Shown one piece after another: positions 8,287 to 16,982 of a stretch of 37,991 nt of DNA. Numbering within the stretch: the stretch's first letter is position 1; every line of letters starts with the position of its first letter. This DNA comes from Methylococcales bacterium. Lineage in GTDB: Bacteria > Pseudomonadota > Gammaproteobacteria > Methylococcales > Methylomonadaceae. Below the pieces are notes generated by a model. It saw only the letters and a list, made by a program, of their open reading frames with translations. It made no database searches and was not told the origin of the DNA. The stretch spans positions 1 to 37,991 of the forward strand of contig QVQD01000211.1 in assembly GCA_003584875.1 (NCBI GenBank), in the 5' to 3' direction. The translations under genes were made by a program, and so were the position numbers.

Positions 8287-9459
8287 ATGTCGATACTAAG
8301 AATGGTTGATCTTGATTTATCAGGAAAACGTGTATTAATTCGCCAAGACCTAAACGTACCCGTTAAAAATGGTGTCGTTACTAGTGATCTTCGAATACAA
8401 GCCAGTGTACCAACCATTGAGTTTGCCTTAGCTGCAGGTGCTGCAGTTATATTGTTATCACATTTGGGTCGACCTGTTGAGGGTCAATATGACGACGAGT
8501 CATCATTAAAGCCAGTTGCAGATCAATTAGCTAAGTTATTAGGTAAATCAGTACGATTAGAAAAAGATTGGATTGATGGCATCTCTATTGCACCAGGCGA
8601 AGTTGTATTATGCGAAAACGTACGTTTTAATCTTGGCGAAGAAAAAAACAGTGAAGAATTAGGCCAAAAAATGGCGGCTTTATGCGACATTTTTGTTATG
8701 GATGCTTTTGGTACAGCTCATAGAGCTCAAGCATCAACTCACAGTGTTGCTAAATTTGCACCTATTGCTTGCGCAGGCCCTTTATTAGCCAGTGAGCTTG
8801 ACGCATTAGGCAAGGCATTAGAAACTCCTACTAAACCTTTGGTCGCTATTGTTGGTGGCTCTAAAGTTTCCACAAAATTAACAGTATTAGAGTCACTTTC
8901 AGAAAAAGTAGACCAATTGATCGTTGGCGGTGGCATTGCCAATACATTTATTGCTGCAGCAGGATTTCCAGTTGGAAAATCTTTATATGAAGCAGATTTA
9001 ATTCCTGAAGCACTGCGTTTAATAGCTGCTGCAAAAAAAGCAGGTTCAGATATTCCAATTCCAGTTGATGTAGTTTGCGCTAAAGAATTTTCTGATACTG
9101 CAATTGCTACTATTAAGAATGTTGCCGACGTAGAAGCGGATGATTTAATTTTAGATATAGGCCCTGATACTGCTAAACAATATGCAGAATTAATTAAATC
9201 TGCTGGCACTATCGTTTGGAATGGTCCCGTAGGTGTATTTGAAATTGAGCAATTTAGTCACGGTACTCAATCTATGGCGACTGCGATTGCTGAAAGTAGC
9301 GCTTTTTCTATTGCAGGTGGCGGCGATACTCTTGCGGCTATTGATAAATACAATATTAACGACCAAGTTTCTTATACGTCAACAGGCGGCGGTGCATTTC
9401 TTGAGTTCCTAGAAGGCAAAGAACTTCCTGCAGTGGCTATATTAAAAACCCGCAGCTAG
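8287..9459 (+). CDS. pgk: phosphoglycerate kinase
   Basis: Full-length PGK, 390 residues. RQDLNVP near residue 19 and the substrate-binding arginine segment LLSHLGRP lie in the N-domain. The hinge region contains [15 protein letters not shown], and the C-domain has WNGPVGVFE and the nucleotide loop GGGDTLAAI. The enzyme interconverts 1,3-bisphosphoglycerate plus ADP and 3-phosphoglycerate plus ATP in glycolysis and gluconeogenesis. It does not sit with gap, tkt or fba as in many Gammaproteobacteria; those genes are not in the window. The start ATG has weak upstream purines (GAGCATAAAAT). Confidence 0.97.
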   Translation: MSILRMVDLDLSGKRVLIRQDLNVPVKNGVVTSDLRIQASVPTIEFALAAGAAVILLSHLGRPVEGQYDDESSLKPVADQLAKLLGKSVRLEKDWIDGISIAPGEVVLCENVRFNLGEEKNSEELGQKMAALCDIFVMDAFGTAHRAQASTHSVAKFAPIACAGPLLASELDALGKALETPTKPLVAIVGGSKVSTKLTVLESLSEKVDQLIVGGGIANTFIAAAGFPVGKSLYEADLIPEALRLIAAAKKAGSDIPIPVDVVCAKEFSDTAIATIKNVADVEADDLILDIGPDTAKQYAELIKSAGTIVWNGPVGVFEIEQFSHGTQSMATAIAESSAFSIAGGGDTLAAIDKYNINDQVSYTSTGGGAFLEFLEGKELPAVAILKTRS

Positions 9460-9479
9460 AAATATCCAAGCGAGGCAAT

Positions 9480-9518
9480 AGCGGTTGAATGTTTAGATCT
9501 TATCTAACTTCAACCGCT
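9480..9518 (+). terminator. hairpin after pgk
   Basis: AGCGGTTGAA (9480-9489) and TTCAACCGCT (9509-9518) form a perfect 10-bp stem with further pairing in the loop (TTAGAT against ATCTAA). No T-run follows, so termination may be weak or Rho-assisted. Confidence 0.5.
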
Positions 9519-9632
9519 GCCAAAATTAAAATCATCAGTTTTACATCTTGACCTCGCTGTCAGTACCTTGTACCTTACATCCCCTATCTGTGTGTAACAA
9601 ACAGATAATTTTTCACTTACCTAGGTTTAAAA

Positions 9633-9872
9633 ATGGCAAGAATTACCATCGAAGATTGTTTAGAGCATGTAGAAAATCGTTTCAAATTAGTTCTATTAGC
9701 TAGCACAAGAGCACGTCAACTAAGTCATGGCGCTACTGAATTTTTACCACGCGGCAAAGATAAAGATACCGTTCTTGCCTTACGCGAAATAGCTGCAGGC
9801 CACGTTACGACAGACAACATTAATCTTCTTCATCGCGTAGGCGACAGCCACGACCATAATCCAATGTTTTAA
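9633..9872 (+). CDS. rpoZ: RNA polymerase omega subunit
   Basis: 79 residues. [20 protein letters not shown] and the block [15 protein letters not shown] match the omega fold that wraps the beta-prime C-terminus; [14 protein letters not shown] is the second conserved helix. Omega assists assembly of RNA polymerase and forms part of a ppGpp site at its N-terminus. A weak AGG lies seven bases before the ATG. spoT starts 12 bases after its stop codon, the standard rpoZ-spoT order, so the two are almost certainly co-transcribed. Confidence 0.95.
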   Translation: MARITIEDCLEHVENRFKLVLLASTRARQLSHGATEFLPRGKDKDTVLALREIAAGHVTTDNINLLHRVGDSHDHNPMF

Positions 9873-9884
9873 TTATCGTTAACT

Positions 9885-12059
9885 ATGTCGAAAATAGACG
9901 AGGCACATACTCATAATCAACTTCAAGATGAACTGATTGCTCGTTTATGTGCCGCTTTATCTGTCTATTTAGACCCTGCTCAAATTAACGATTGTATACG
10001 TGCCTATGAATTTGGTGCCGATGCGCATCTAGGACAATTCCGTAAAAGTGGCGAAGCTTATATTTGCCACCCTGTTTCTGTCGCCATAACTCTTGCCGAA
10101 ATGCATATGGATGCAAGTGGCATTATGGCGGCAATTTTGCATGATGTTATTGAAGACACCCCTGTCACAAAAAAGGAACTTGCTCAACTATTTAACATAG
10201 AAGTTGCTGAACTAGTTGACGGTGTTACCAAACTTACCAAAATTGACGGAAGATCCCAAAGTCGCGCTGAAACTCAAGCGGAAAATGTCCGCAAGATGTT
10301 TTTGGCTATGGGCAAAGATTTAAGGGTTATTTTAGTTAAGCTTGCTGACCGGTTGCATAATATGCAAACCTTAGGCAGCATGCCTTCAGAAAAAAAACGT
10401 CGCATTGCTCGGGAAACGTTAGATATTTATGCACCGATTGCCAATCGATTGGGCATGAATAAAATCAGACACAAACTCGAAGAGTTAAGTTTTGAGGCTA
10501 TGTATCCTATGCGCCATAGGGTATTGACTCAAGCCATAAAAAAAGCACGTGGCAATCGCAGCAAAATTATCAATACCATTGAAACTACCATTACAAAACG
10601 CTTACAACAAGCCGACTTGCCTTGTGAAGTTTCAGGTCGAGAAAAGAATATCTATAGTATTTATCAAAAAATGCTGATTAAAAAGCTATCTTTAGCCGCA
10701 GTTTTTGATGTTTACGCTTTTAGAGTTTTTTGTGACTCCGTCGATTCTTGTTATCGTGTCCTTGGTATTATTCATAATCTATTTAAGCCAATCCCGGGTC
10801 GCTTTAAAGACTATATTGCCTTACCTAAGGCTAATGGCTATCAATCACTACATAGCATTGTCATTGGACCTTATGGCGTACCTATCGAAATACAAATTCG
10901 TACTCATGAAATGCACCGCATGGCAGAATCTGGAATAGCTGCTCATTGGCTTTATAAATCAGAAGATGATAAATCTGAAAAATTTCAAATGCGCGCCAAT
11001 GAATGGCTTCGAGATTTATTAGAAATACAAAAATCAGCTGGAGATTCTCTTGAGTTTATAGATAATTTAAAAGTTGATCTATTTCCTCAGGAAGTTTTTG
11101 TATTCACCCCCAAGGGTAAAATAATTAAAATTTCAAGAGGCGCAACGATCATCGATTTTGCTTACGCTGTTCATACTGATATTGGCAATGCTTGTATTTC
11201 TGCTCGTATAGACAAGCAATTAGCGCCGTTACAAACAAAACTTGAGAACGGCATGACTGTTGAAATTCTTACGGCTCCTTGGGCAAGACCTAATCCACAG
11301 TGGCTTAATTATGTAACCACCGTAAAAGCACGCACTAGTATCAGAAATCATCTTAAGCATTTTAAGCAACAAGAAGCTATTAGCTTAGGTAGACGATTAC
11401 TGGAAAAAGAATTAAAAACTTTAAATATTCATTTAGAAAACATAGATGCTAATCGCATTAGAGCCTTACTGAAAATATTGAACTTTTCATGCCTCAATGA
11501 TTTGTTAGAAGATATTGGCCTAGGCAATAAAATGCCATTTTTAATCGCTAAGCAACTCACGCAAAGTGATATTAATGCTCAAATCAAATTAAATGATCAT
11601 GATAATATCCAACAAACGCCTCTAATCATCAAAGGCACAGAAGGCATGGTCATTACTCTAGCAAAATGCTGTAGACCCATACCTGGCGATCATATAATCG
11701 GTTATTTTAATCCCGGCAAAGGGATCGTTGTTCATCACCACGAATGCCGTAATCGTGCAGTGATCAGAAAAAAACACACTAATTGGTTAGATGTTGAGTG
11801 GAGCCAAGAAATTGCCGATGATTTCCCAACCGAATTAAGGATTGAAATACTTAATCAGCGTGGTGCCCTCGCAACATTAGCTTCAACCATTTCTGATCAA
11901 GCTTCAAATATTGAAAATGTCACCGTAGTCGACCAAGATGACAGTGTTTGCGTTGATTTAATTACTCTGACTGTTAGAGATCGCGTGCATTTAGCAAAAA
12001 TTATGCGGCGTTTAAAAGAATTATCTATCGTGTTAAAAATAACTCGCGTAAAAGGCTAA
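9885..12059 (+). CDS. spoT: bifunctional (p)ppGpp synthetase/hydrolase SpoT
   Basis: RelA/SpoT homologue of 724 residues. The N-terminal HD hydrolase domain has YICHPVSVA (His62) and HDVIEDT (86-92). The synthetase domain follows, with RFKD at 306-309; this basic RXKD form marks bifunctional enzymes, whereas RelA has EXDD. Then come TGS (about 393-455, EVFVFTPKGKIIKISRGAT), a helical/zinc-finger-like segment with AKCCRPIPGD, and a C-terminal ACT domain (about 650-720). An intact hydrolase motif plus the rpoZ neighbour support SpoT rather than RelA. It controls stringent-response alarmone levels. In many Gammaproteobacteria trmH or recG follows; here a MITE-like repeat does. Confidence 0.96.
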   Translation: MSKIDEAHTHNQLQDELIARLCAALSVYLDPAQINDCIRAYEFGADAHLGQFRKSGEAYICHPVSVAITLAEMHMDASGIMAAILHDVIEDTPVTKKELAQLFNIEVAELVDGVTKLTKIDGRSQSRAETQAENVRKMFLAMGKDLRVILVKLADRLHNMQTLGSMPSEKKRRIARETLDIYAPIANRLGMNKIRHKLEELSFEAMYPMRHRVLTQAIKKARGNRSKIINTIETTITKRLQQADLPCEVSGREKNIYSIYQKMLIKKLSLAAVFDVYAFRVFCDSVDSCYRVLGIIHNLFKPIPGRFKDYIALPKANGYQSLHSIVIGPYGVPIEIQIRTHEMHRMAESGIAAHWLYKSEDDKSEKFQMRANEWLRDLLEIQKSAGDSLEFIDNLKVDLFPQEVFVFTPKGKIIKISRGATIIDFAYAVHTDIGNACISARIDKQLAPLQTKLENGMTVEILTAPWARPNPQWLNYVTTVKARTSIRNHLKHFKQQEAISLGRRLLEKELKTLNIHLENIDANRIRALLKILNFSCLNDLLEDIGLGNKMPFLIAKQLTQSDINAQIKLNDHDNIQQTPLIIKGTEGMVITLAKCCRPIPGDHIIGYFNPGKGIVVHHHECRNRAVIRKKHTNWLDVEWSQEIADDFPTELRIEILNQRGALATLASTISDQASNIENVTVVDQDDSVCVDLITLTVRDRVHLAKIMRRLKELSIVLKITRVKG

Positions 12060-12109
12060 ACACAAGCAATATAACAGCTAACAACTTAAGGTGAGACACG
12101 GTGCAAGGC

Positions 12110-12301
12110 TTAAGAGACTGTGAAAGTATTTTGATTTTAGTTTCCCCATCGGTACATTTTACACCGTAGGGACAGGTCGCGACCTGTCCCTACATTACGA
12201 TCGGCCTCTAGAGTAAGATCGATTTAAGGATTATTTTAATATATCAAATCTACCCTTCTTTGCTAGTTAGGGGAAATAATAATACTTTCACAGTCTCTTA
12301 A
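12110..12301. mobile_element. MITE-like element with 21-bp perfect inverted ends
   Basis: The ends 12110-12130 and 12281-12301 are exact reverse complements over 21 bases (core GAGACTGTGAAAGTATT plus a TTAA edge), and the similarity continues inward as TTTCCCC against GGGGAAA. The interior has no ORF but holds a 28-bp perfect palindrome at 12166-12193. The TTAA at both edges could be a target duplication or part of the repeat. Related ends occur at 384-403, 6968-6985, 26640-26656 and 26997-27014. A non-autonomous transposon is the simplest reading; no matching transposase is in the window. Confidence 0.65.
12166..12193. repeat. 28-bp perfect palindrome, GTAGGGACAGG family
   Basis: GTAGGGACAGGTCG is followed directly by its exact reverse complement, ending CCCTAC. 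A second copy at 36585-36610 shares both the core and the outer flanks (ACACCG on the left, CATTACGATCGGC on the right). A third fragment is at about 37931-37946. The GTAG head resembles REP sequences. Confidence 0.75.
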
Positions 12302-12303
12302 CT

Positions 12304-12388
12304 GCTCGTCCTGAGCCTGTAGAAGGATGTAGGGTTAAGCCACTCATAGTTCGGTTCGACTGGGCTCACCCGAACGTCTTAACCTTAT
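12304..12388. repeat. imperfect palindromic intergenic repeat
   Basis: GTAGGGTTAAG at 12329-12339 pairs with CTTAACC at 12378-12384. Outside and inside this lie GTCCTGAGCCTGTAGAAGGA and TTCGACTGGGCTCACC, which are imperfect reverse complements and resemble a common dispersed intergenic repeat type. It directly abuts the right end of the MITE-like element. Confidence 0.45.
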
Positions 12389-12422
12389 ACCGTATAGTCT
12401 TAAGTTGCTAACCAACTTAAGC

Positions 12423-13187
12423 TTACATCAACGACAATAGTTCTTTTAAAATAAGTCCATTAGTCGCTAAGATTTGTTTAGGAAAAATACCGGCATTTCC
12501 TTTGAAATCAGTTAAAGTAGCACCCGCTTCTTTGGCAATTAAGGCCCCGGCAGCCACATCATATAAATTAAGCTCCTGCTCCCAAAAAGCATCAACTTGG
12601 CCATCTGCGACTAAACATAAATCCACAGCAGCTGAACCATATCGACGCTGACCTGTAGTGCTTTGAGCAATCCTAGCAAAACGCGGCAAATTATTTTCTT
12701 CTAAATAAGATCTCAAACAAGCAAATCCAGTAGCTACCATAGATTCAGCCAAATTATCGACAATAGAAACACTGATTGCTAGACCATTTTTACTAGCGCC
12801 TTTGCCCTGCTCTGCACAGTAATAATCATTTAAAGCCGGAGCATAAACAGCCCCCATGACTAACTCTTGATTAATTTCTAATGCGACACTAATTCCCCAA
12901 AAATACTGCCCTCGTGAAAAAGAATGCGTGCCATCAATAGGATCAACAATCCAACGATTAGTCTGATTGGCACTTTGACCGCTTTCTTCGCCCCAAAAAC
13001 CATACTCTGGACACCTATCAGTCAACGTTTGTTTTAAAAATGCCTCAACAGCGACATCGGCTGCCGTAACAAAGTCTCTAGGGCTTTTTTTATTAACTTC
13101 GACATTCTTCAAATCATTAAAATACGTTAACGCAATAGTTCCTGCTTCACGAACTATTTCCTCAAGCAGAGCGAGCGAAATTGACAT
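12423..13187 (-). CDS. inositol monophosphatase family protein
   Basis: 254 residues of the IMPase/FIG superfamily of Mg2+-dependent sugar phosphatases. Metal and phosphate ligands are visible as GEESG (66-70), VDPIDGTHS (81-89, with Asp82 and Asp85) and the distal Asp210 in YDVAAGALIAKEAG. Candidate substrates are inositol-1-phosphate, histidinol phosphate (HisN type) or 3'-phosphoadenosine compounds (CysQ type). PIDGTHSF differs from the PLDGTTNF of SuhB, so I do not assign one. The gene stands alone on the minus strand; uspA lies upstream with a 143-base gap. Confidence 0.85.
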   Translation of the reverse strand: MSISLALLEEIVREAGTIALTYFNDLKNVEVNKKSPRDFVTAADVAVEAFLKQTLTDRCPEYGFWGEESGQSANQTNRWIVDPIDGTHSFSRGQYFWGISVALEINQELVMGAVYAPALNDYYCAEQGKGASKNGLAISVSIVDNLAESMVATGFACLRSYLEENNLPRFARIAQSTTGQRRYGSAAVDLCLVADGQVDAFWEQELNLYDVAAGALIAKEAGATLTDFKGNAGIFPKQILATNGLILKELLSLM

Positions 13188-13330
13188 TGATATTAACCTT
13201 GTATAAAAAAAGCATAATTATACGACAAGGCTTAAATTGACGTTGAAAAGTGAATAACTATTAAAAAACTCTTTCAGTATTTTGCATCAAGTTGTCTGAA
13301 ATAAGTTGTTGTCTTAATTCAAGCTTCAGT

Positions 13331-13774
13331 CTACTCCATTGGCAATCTAACAGCCATAACGTCACAGTCGGCAGTATGCAATACTGCAGTTGCTGTAGAT
13401 CCCAACAACAGAGCTAAACCATGACGCCCATGAGATCCCAGTACAATTAAATCAACGTGTTGTTGCTTAGCAAAAGTAATAATTTCTTGCTTGGGAATCC
13501 CCCAAACTAAATGCTGATGATCAACGGTCACTCCTAAGGCTTTACCTAACTCCTTTAGCTTAGATTTTTCTACTTCCAGTAAGTCATAATCTGAATCATG
13601 ATTCAAATCGATTACCGTTCCATAGTTAGTATCCGGCATGGGAATATTATCCAAGACATGAATAATACTAAATTTGGATTGATATTTATGTGCTAAAGAT
13701 AATGCTTTTTCTGAAACATATTCACCATATTCTGATAAATCTACGGCTAGTAAAATATGCTGATATTTATTCAT
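13331..13774 (-). CDS. uspA: universal stress protein, UspA family
   Basis: 147 residues, one Usp domain. It begins YQHILLAVDLSEYGEY, close to E. coli UspA (YKHILIAVDLSPES). The nucleotide-binding signature G-2X-G-9X-G-S/T is intact as GSHGRHGLALLLGSTA at about 113-128, so ATP binding is likely, although E. coli UspA itself lacks a functional version. Expected role: a cytoplasmic stress or stationary-phase protein. It is expressed as a single gene on the minus strand; I cannot see a convincing promoter in the AT-rich sequence upstream. Confidence 0.88.
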   Translation of the reverse strand: MNKYQHILLAVDLSEYGEYVSEKALSLAHKYQSKFSIIHVLDNIPMPDTNYGTVIDLNHDSDYDLLEVEKSKLKELGKALGVTVDHQHLVWGIPKQEIITFAKQQHVDLIVLGSHGRHGLALLLGSTATAVLHTADCDVMAVRLPME

Positions 13775-14144
13775 TGAACCTACCTCTCTGTTACATTGAA
13801 TATTGTGAAGTACTAGTATATCTGAGACTAAAAGCTAATTATTATTAATTGCCGTCCTCAGCTCTTGAAGGGTTGCTTAGTTTATGCATCAATAAAGCTG
13901 AACAAACACCCTAACAAAGTCAGCTCAAAATAGTTATTTTGAAAATCAATAAAAACTAAATTAATACAATTTGCTTGGCTACTTGAGTATACCTAAAACT
14001 TAACTGCGTCCACTATAATTCATTTAATATTCAGAAAAGTTATGCTAAAGTTCTTGGCGTCATGTAACCCACTATATTATCTTAATTTTCTTGTGGTTTA
14101 TGACCTAATAACTATAACAATAATTATAATGAGGTATAAATATT
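13775..14144. other. gene-free spacer between divergent uspA and a secreted-protein gene
   Basis: 370 bases, AT-rich, with no repeat element, no RNA gene and no ORF that I can support. It must hold promoters for the two divergent genes. TTGGCG at 14054-14059 with TATTAT at 14075-14080 is a weak candidate for the rightward one. GAGG at 14131-14134 is the Shine-Dalgarno of the gene at 14145. Confidence 0.5.
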
Positions 14145-14627
14145 ATGAAATTATTAAAAAGCACTATCGTTGCAACCACATTAGCACTTTCTCTAGGGTC
14201 TTTTCCAGCAACTGCTGATATTTGTTTAGGTATGGCTTGCATGTATAACAGAATGACTGCAGCGGAAGGTATTGATGCTACTATCGTTCAAGTTAATGAG
14301 GCAATGAAAGCAGTAACCAACAAAGCGGGTGATGAAGCTATCATAGAAAACATCAAAGAAGCATTAGCAATGAGTAAAGAAATTAATGCAAATGACAAGC
14401 TTGACCGTAACCGCAATCGTGCCAATGATTCTTTAAAAAAAGCACGTAGTGCTGTCAAGGAAGGTGATTTAGCTAAAGCTACAGAATTTTTAAAAGAAGC
14501 AGAGAGTCGATTTGCAGGTCTTAAATCGATGATTGATTTAACACAGGAAGATAGAATATCTCAACAAACAAACTTAATAAATCGTATTATTGATAAGCCA
14601 GACCCAAACGCTGGCGCTCGTAAATAA
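14145..14627 (+). CDS. secreted helical protein of unknown function
   Basis: 160 residues that I do not recognise as a named family. The first 24 residues form a clear Sec signal peptide (Lys at 2 and 5, hydrophobic core, cleavage after PATA). The mature part begins DICLGMACM, with Cys27 and Cys32 close together, either a possible disulfide or metal pair. The rest is predicted mostly helical, charged and soluble, with heptad-like stretches (NRANDSLKKARSAVKEG, LAKATEFLKEAESRF). It is probably a periplasmic helical bundle. It has its own Shine-Dalgarno (GAGG, 10-base spacer) and a hairpin terminator, so it is a single transcription unit. The small size and self-contained expression suggest an abundant envelope or stress protein, but this is a guess. 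Confidence 0.75.
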   Translation: MKLLKSTIVATTLALSLGSFPATADICLGMACMYNRMTAAEGIDATIVQVNEAMKAVTNKAGDEAIIENIKEALAMSKEINANDKLDRNRNRANDSLKKARSAVKEGDLAKATEFLKEAESRFAGLKSMIDLTQEDRISQQTNLINRIIDKPDPNAGARK

Positions 14628-14655
14628 TAACTTTACATCCTTCCGCTAAAAATCT

Positions 14656-14693
14656 GTACCAGAATAAAACTAACTATTGATTTATTCTGGTAC
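14656..14693 (+). terminator. terminator-like hairpin after the secreted protein gene
   Basis: GTACCAGAATAAA (14656-14668) and TTTATTCTGGTAC (14681-14693) form a perfect 13-bp stem with a 12-base loop. A T-run (AATTTTTT) follows about 8 bases later, so it is not a textbook intrinsic terminator, but the position and stem quality fit one. Confidence 0.6.
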
Positions 14694-14843
14694 TCATCGA
14701 AATTTTTTAAGTAACGAGTAACACCTTTTATTTTTCAGTACTTTGCTTTTTAAATAACTTAAATTATTTCGCGAATTCAACTCTTAACAAGCAAACCTCT
14801 GCTACCTCTAATTTCATATCAACGAGAACAAATAAACTAAATA

Positions 14844-14852
14844 TGAGATAAT
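14844..14852 (+). promoter_or_regulatory. candidate extended -10 promoter of the kds/lpt/rpoN cluster
   Basis: TGAGATAAT fits an extended -10 (TGN plus GATAAT) 42 bases before the kdsD start. No good -35 box lies at the normal distance, as expected for this promoter class. Confidence 0.35.
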
Positions 14853-14893
14853 GCGATCCTTTTACATTTGAAAGCGATTATTTCTAACAAGCC

Positions 14894-15871
14894 ATGGACC
14901 TAAATGATCAAAAACTACGCGAATTAGGTTTAGCTGTTATTCGTGTAGAAACTCAAGCCGTTTCAGGGCTTGCGAAACAAATTAATAATGATTTTGTCAC
15001 CGCTTGTAAATTGCTGTTTGCCTGCCAAGGAAGGGTTGTTGTAATCGGCATGGGTAAATCAGGGCATATTGCTGGAAAGATAGCAGCAACCTTAGCAAGC
15101 ACAGGGACACCCGCTTTTTTTGTACACCCTGGTGAAGCCAGTCATGGTGATCTAGGTATGATTACTAGGCATGATGTCGTTTTAGCTTTGTCCAATTCTG
15201 GTGAAACTGAAGAAATAGTTAGAATCTTACCCTTGATTAAACGTTTGGGTATTCCACTTATCGCAATGACCGGAAATCCCGATTCAACGTTAAGCAGCAT
15301 TTCTTCCGTTCATATTAATGTTGCTGTTGAACAAGAAGCCTGTCCTTTAGGGCTTGCACCCACCTCCAGTACCACTGCGGCATTGGTCATGGGTGATGCT
15401 TTGGCGGTATCGCTACTTGATGCTAGAGGCTTTACCCGCGATGACTTCGCTTTATCTCATCCAGGTGGTAGCTTAGGGAAGCGGCTTTTATTAAGGGTCA
15501 GTGATATTATGCATGTCAATGAAGAAATGCCCGCAGTACCAGCGACTGCTTTAATCGGTCAAGCCTTATTAGAAATGACCGAAAAAAAATTAGGCATGAC
15601 GGCTATTGTTGATGAAAGCTATCAAGTCATCGGTATTTTTACCGACGGCGATTTAAGAAGAACTTTAGCTAGAAACATCGATATTCAAAATACAGTTATC
15701 AGTGAAGTAATGACCCCTCAATGTACGCTTATTTCTGCGAATATTCTTGCCGCTGAAGCCATGCAAATCATGGAACAAAAAAGGATTAATGCCTTAATCG
15801 TTGTTGATGAGAATAATATTGCTGTAGGTGCTTTAAATATGCATGATTTAATACGCGCAGGAATCGTCTGA
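14894..15871 (+). CDS. kdsD: arabinose-5-phosphate isomerase KdsD
   Basis: 325 residues against 328 in E. coli. An N-terminal SIS sugar-isomerase domain (about 38-170) contains GMGKSGHIAGKIAATLASTG and SNSGETEE. Two CBS domains follow (about 205-260 and 270-325), the second with EQKRINALIVVDENN. It converts ribulose-5-phosphate to arabinose-5-phosphate, the first step to KDO. It is the first gene of an eight-gene cluster and overlaps kdsC by one base (TGATG), so coupling is very tight. The position next to kdsC and lptC favours KdsD over the capsule paralogue KpsF or the sugar-alcohol paralogue GutQ. Confidence 0.96.
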   Translation: MDLNDQKLRELGLAVIRVETQAVSGLAKQINNDFVTACKLLFACQGRVVVIGMGKSGHIAGKIAATLASTGTPAFFVHPGEASHGDLGMITRHDVVLALSNSGETEEIVRILPLIKRLGIPLIAMTGNPDSTLSSISSVHINVAVEQEACPLGLAPTSSTTAALVMGDALAVSLLDARGFTRDDFALSHPGGSLGKRLLLRVSDIMHVNEEMPAVPATALIGQALLEMTEKKLGMTAIVDESYQVIGIFTDGDLRRTLARNIDIQNTVISEVMTPQCTLISANILAAEAMQIMEQKRINALIVVDENNIAVGALNMHDLIRAGIV

Positions 15872-16413
15872 TGCAGGCCAATCAAAATATGCAGTTAATT
15901 GTTGAAAAAGCAAAAAAGCTTAAGTTATTAATATTGGATGTTGATGGCGTATTAACAGATGGGAAATTATTCTTTGACAATGAAGGCAATGAATATAAGT
16001 CATTCCATGCGCGTGATGGACATGGCATAAAATTATTACGCCAAACCGGAGTTGAAGTGGCGGTTATTTCAGGGCGAAAATCAAATTCAGTTGCACTAAG
16101 AATGAAAAGCTTAGGCATTGATCATATCTATCAAGGCCATGAAGATAAGCGCGCTGCTTTTAACGAACTGCTAACTAAAGTGGGGGTCACCTCTGAACAG
16201 GTGGCACATGTCGGTGATGATTTACTTGATTTACCTATCATGACCCGAGTAGGTCTTGCTATTGCAGTTAATGACGCTAATTTTGCAGTAAAAAAGCACG
16301 CCGATTGGTGTACAACAACTCCAGGTGGTCAAGGTGCCGTTCGAGAAGTATGCGATTTTATTATGCAAGCACAGGGACATTTTGACGACGTATTAAATAC
16401 CTTTTTAAAATGA
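15871..16413 (+). CDS. kdsC: 3-deoxy-manno-octulosonate-8-phosphate phosphatase KdsC
   Basis: HAD-superfamily phosphatase of 180 residues without a cap domain, as in KdsC. The nucleophile motif is DVDGVLTDG (Asp23, Asp25), motif II is ISGRKS, and motif III/IV is GDDLLDLPIM. It removes phosphate from KDO-8-phosphate in the cytoplasm; the active enzyme is a tetramer in this family. The start overlaps the kdsD stop and its own end overlaps lptC by 4 bases. The C-terminal segment VREVCDFIM is the tail that closes the active site in homologues. Confidence 0.96.
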   Translation: MQANQNMQLIVEKAKKLKLLILDVDGVLTDGKLFFDNEGNEYKSFHARDGHGIKLLRQTGVEVAVISGRKSNSVALRMKSLGIDHIYQGHEDKRAAFNELLTKVGVTSEQVAHVGDDLLDLPIMTRVGLAIAVNDANFAVKKHADWCTTTPGGQGAVREVCDFIMQAQGHFDDVLNTFLK

Positions 16414-16982
16414 CATTAAGAGAAAATAAATTTTATATTTATATCACTGCAGTTGCTTTATTAAGTTGGTTTATGCTTAGAATGACTGGCATGATTGAAA
16501 CTCACAATAACCAAGCGCCTGCACATAGCCCAGATTATTACAGTAAAGGCTATACAAAATGGGAAATGAATGAGTTAGGCATACTCAAGAAAAACTTGAT
16601 CGCTGATGAAATGATTCATTACAGTGACGATGGCACGACCCACATGGTAAAGCCAGTCATAACATTTATTAATGCTAATTCAAAAACTCCACCTTGGATT
16701 GTTAAGTCTGAAGCGGGGTTATTATCTAGTGACGGCAAAGATTTATCGCTTAATGGCAAAGTATTTATTGATAGGGCAAAAGCATTAGGTATTAGCCCTC
16801 TTAAAATCAATACAAGTGAGTTAAAAGTAAAAACAGAAACAAATTTCGCAGAAACAGTTGAATGGGCAGAGTTAATTAGTGAACTAAACAAAACCGAAGG
16901 GTTAGGCATGAAACTAATGTTTATTGATCCTATTCATATTGAACTACTTGCCCATGTAAAAGGAAGCTATGAAAAAAAATAA
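16410..16982 (+). CDS. lptC: LPS export protein LptC
   Basis: 190 residues, the normal LptC length. One N-terminal membrane anchor (about residues 8-25, FYIYITAVALLSWFMLRM) is followed by a periplasmic beta-jellyroll typical of the OstA/LptC family (DUF1239). It is anchored in the inner membrane with LptB2FG and passes LPS to LptA. The identity rests on position and topology, since the sequence is fast-evolving. It overlaps kdsC by 4 bases and lptA by 14. Confidence 0.88.
   Translation: MTLRENKFYIYITAVALLSWFMLRMTGMIETHNNQAPAHSPDYYSKGYTKWEMNELGILKKNLIADEMIHYSDDGTTHMVKPVITFINANSKTPPWIVKSEAGLLSSDGKDLSLNGKVFIDRAKALGISPLKINTSELKVKTETNFAETVEWAELISELNKTEGLGMKLMFIDPIHIELLAHVKGSYEKK

Noticed and set aside
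8739-9209. 156-codon ORF antisense to pgk
   Set aside because: Low-complexity Ser/Ala-rich shadow of the real pgk frame.
12060-12422. CRISPR-like array suspected from repeated palindromes
   Set aside because: Repeats are not evenly spaced, differ in sequence, and there are no unique spacers of constant length or cas genes.
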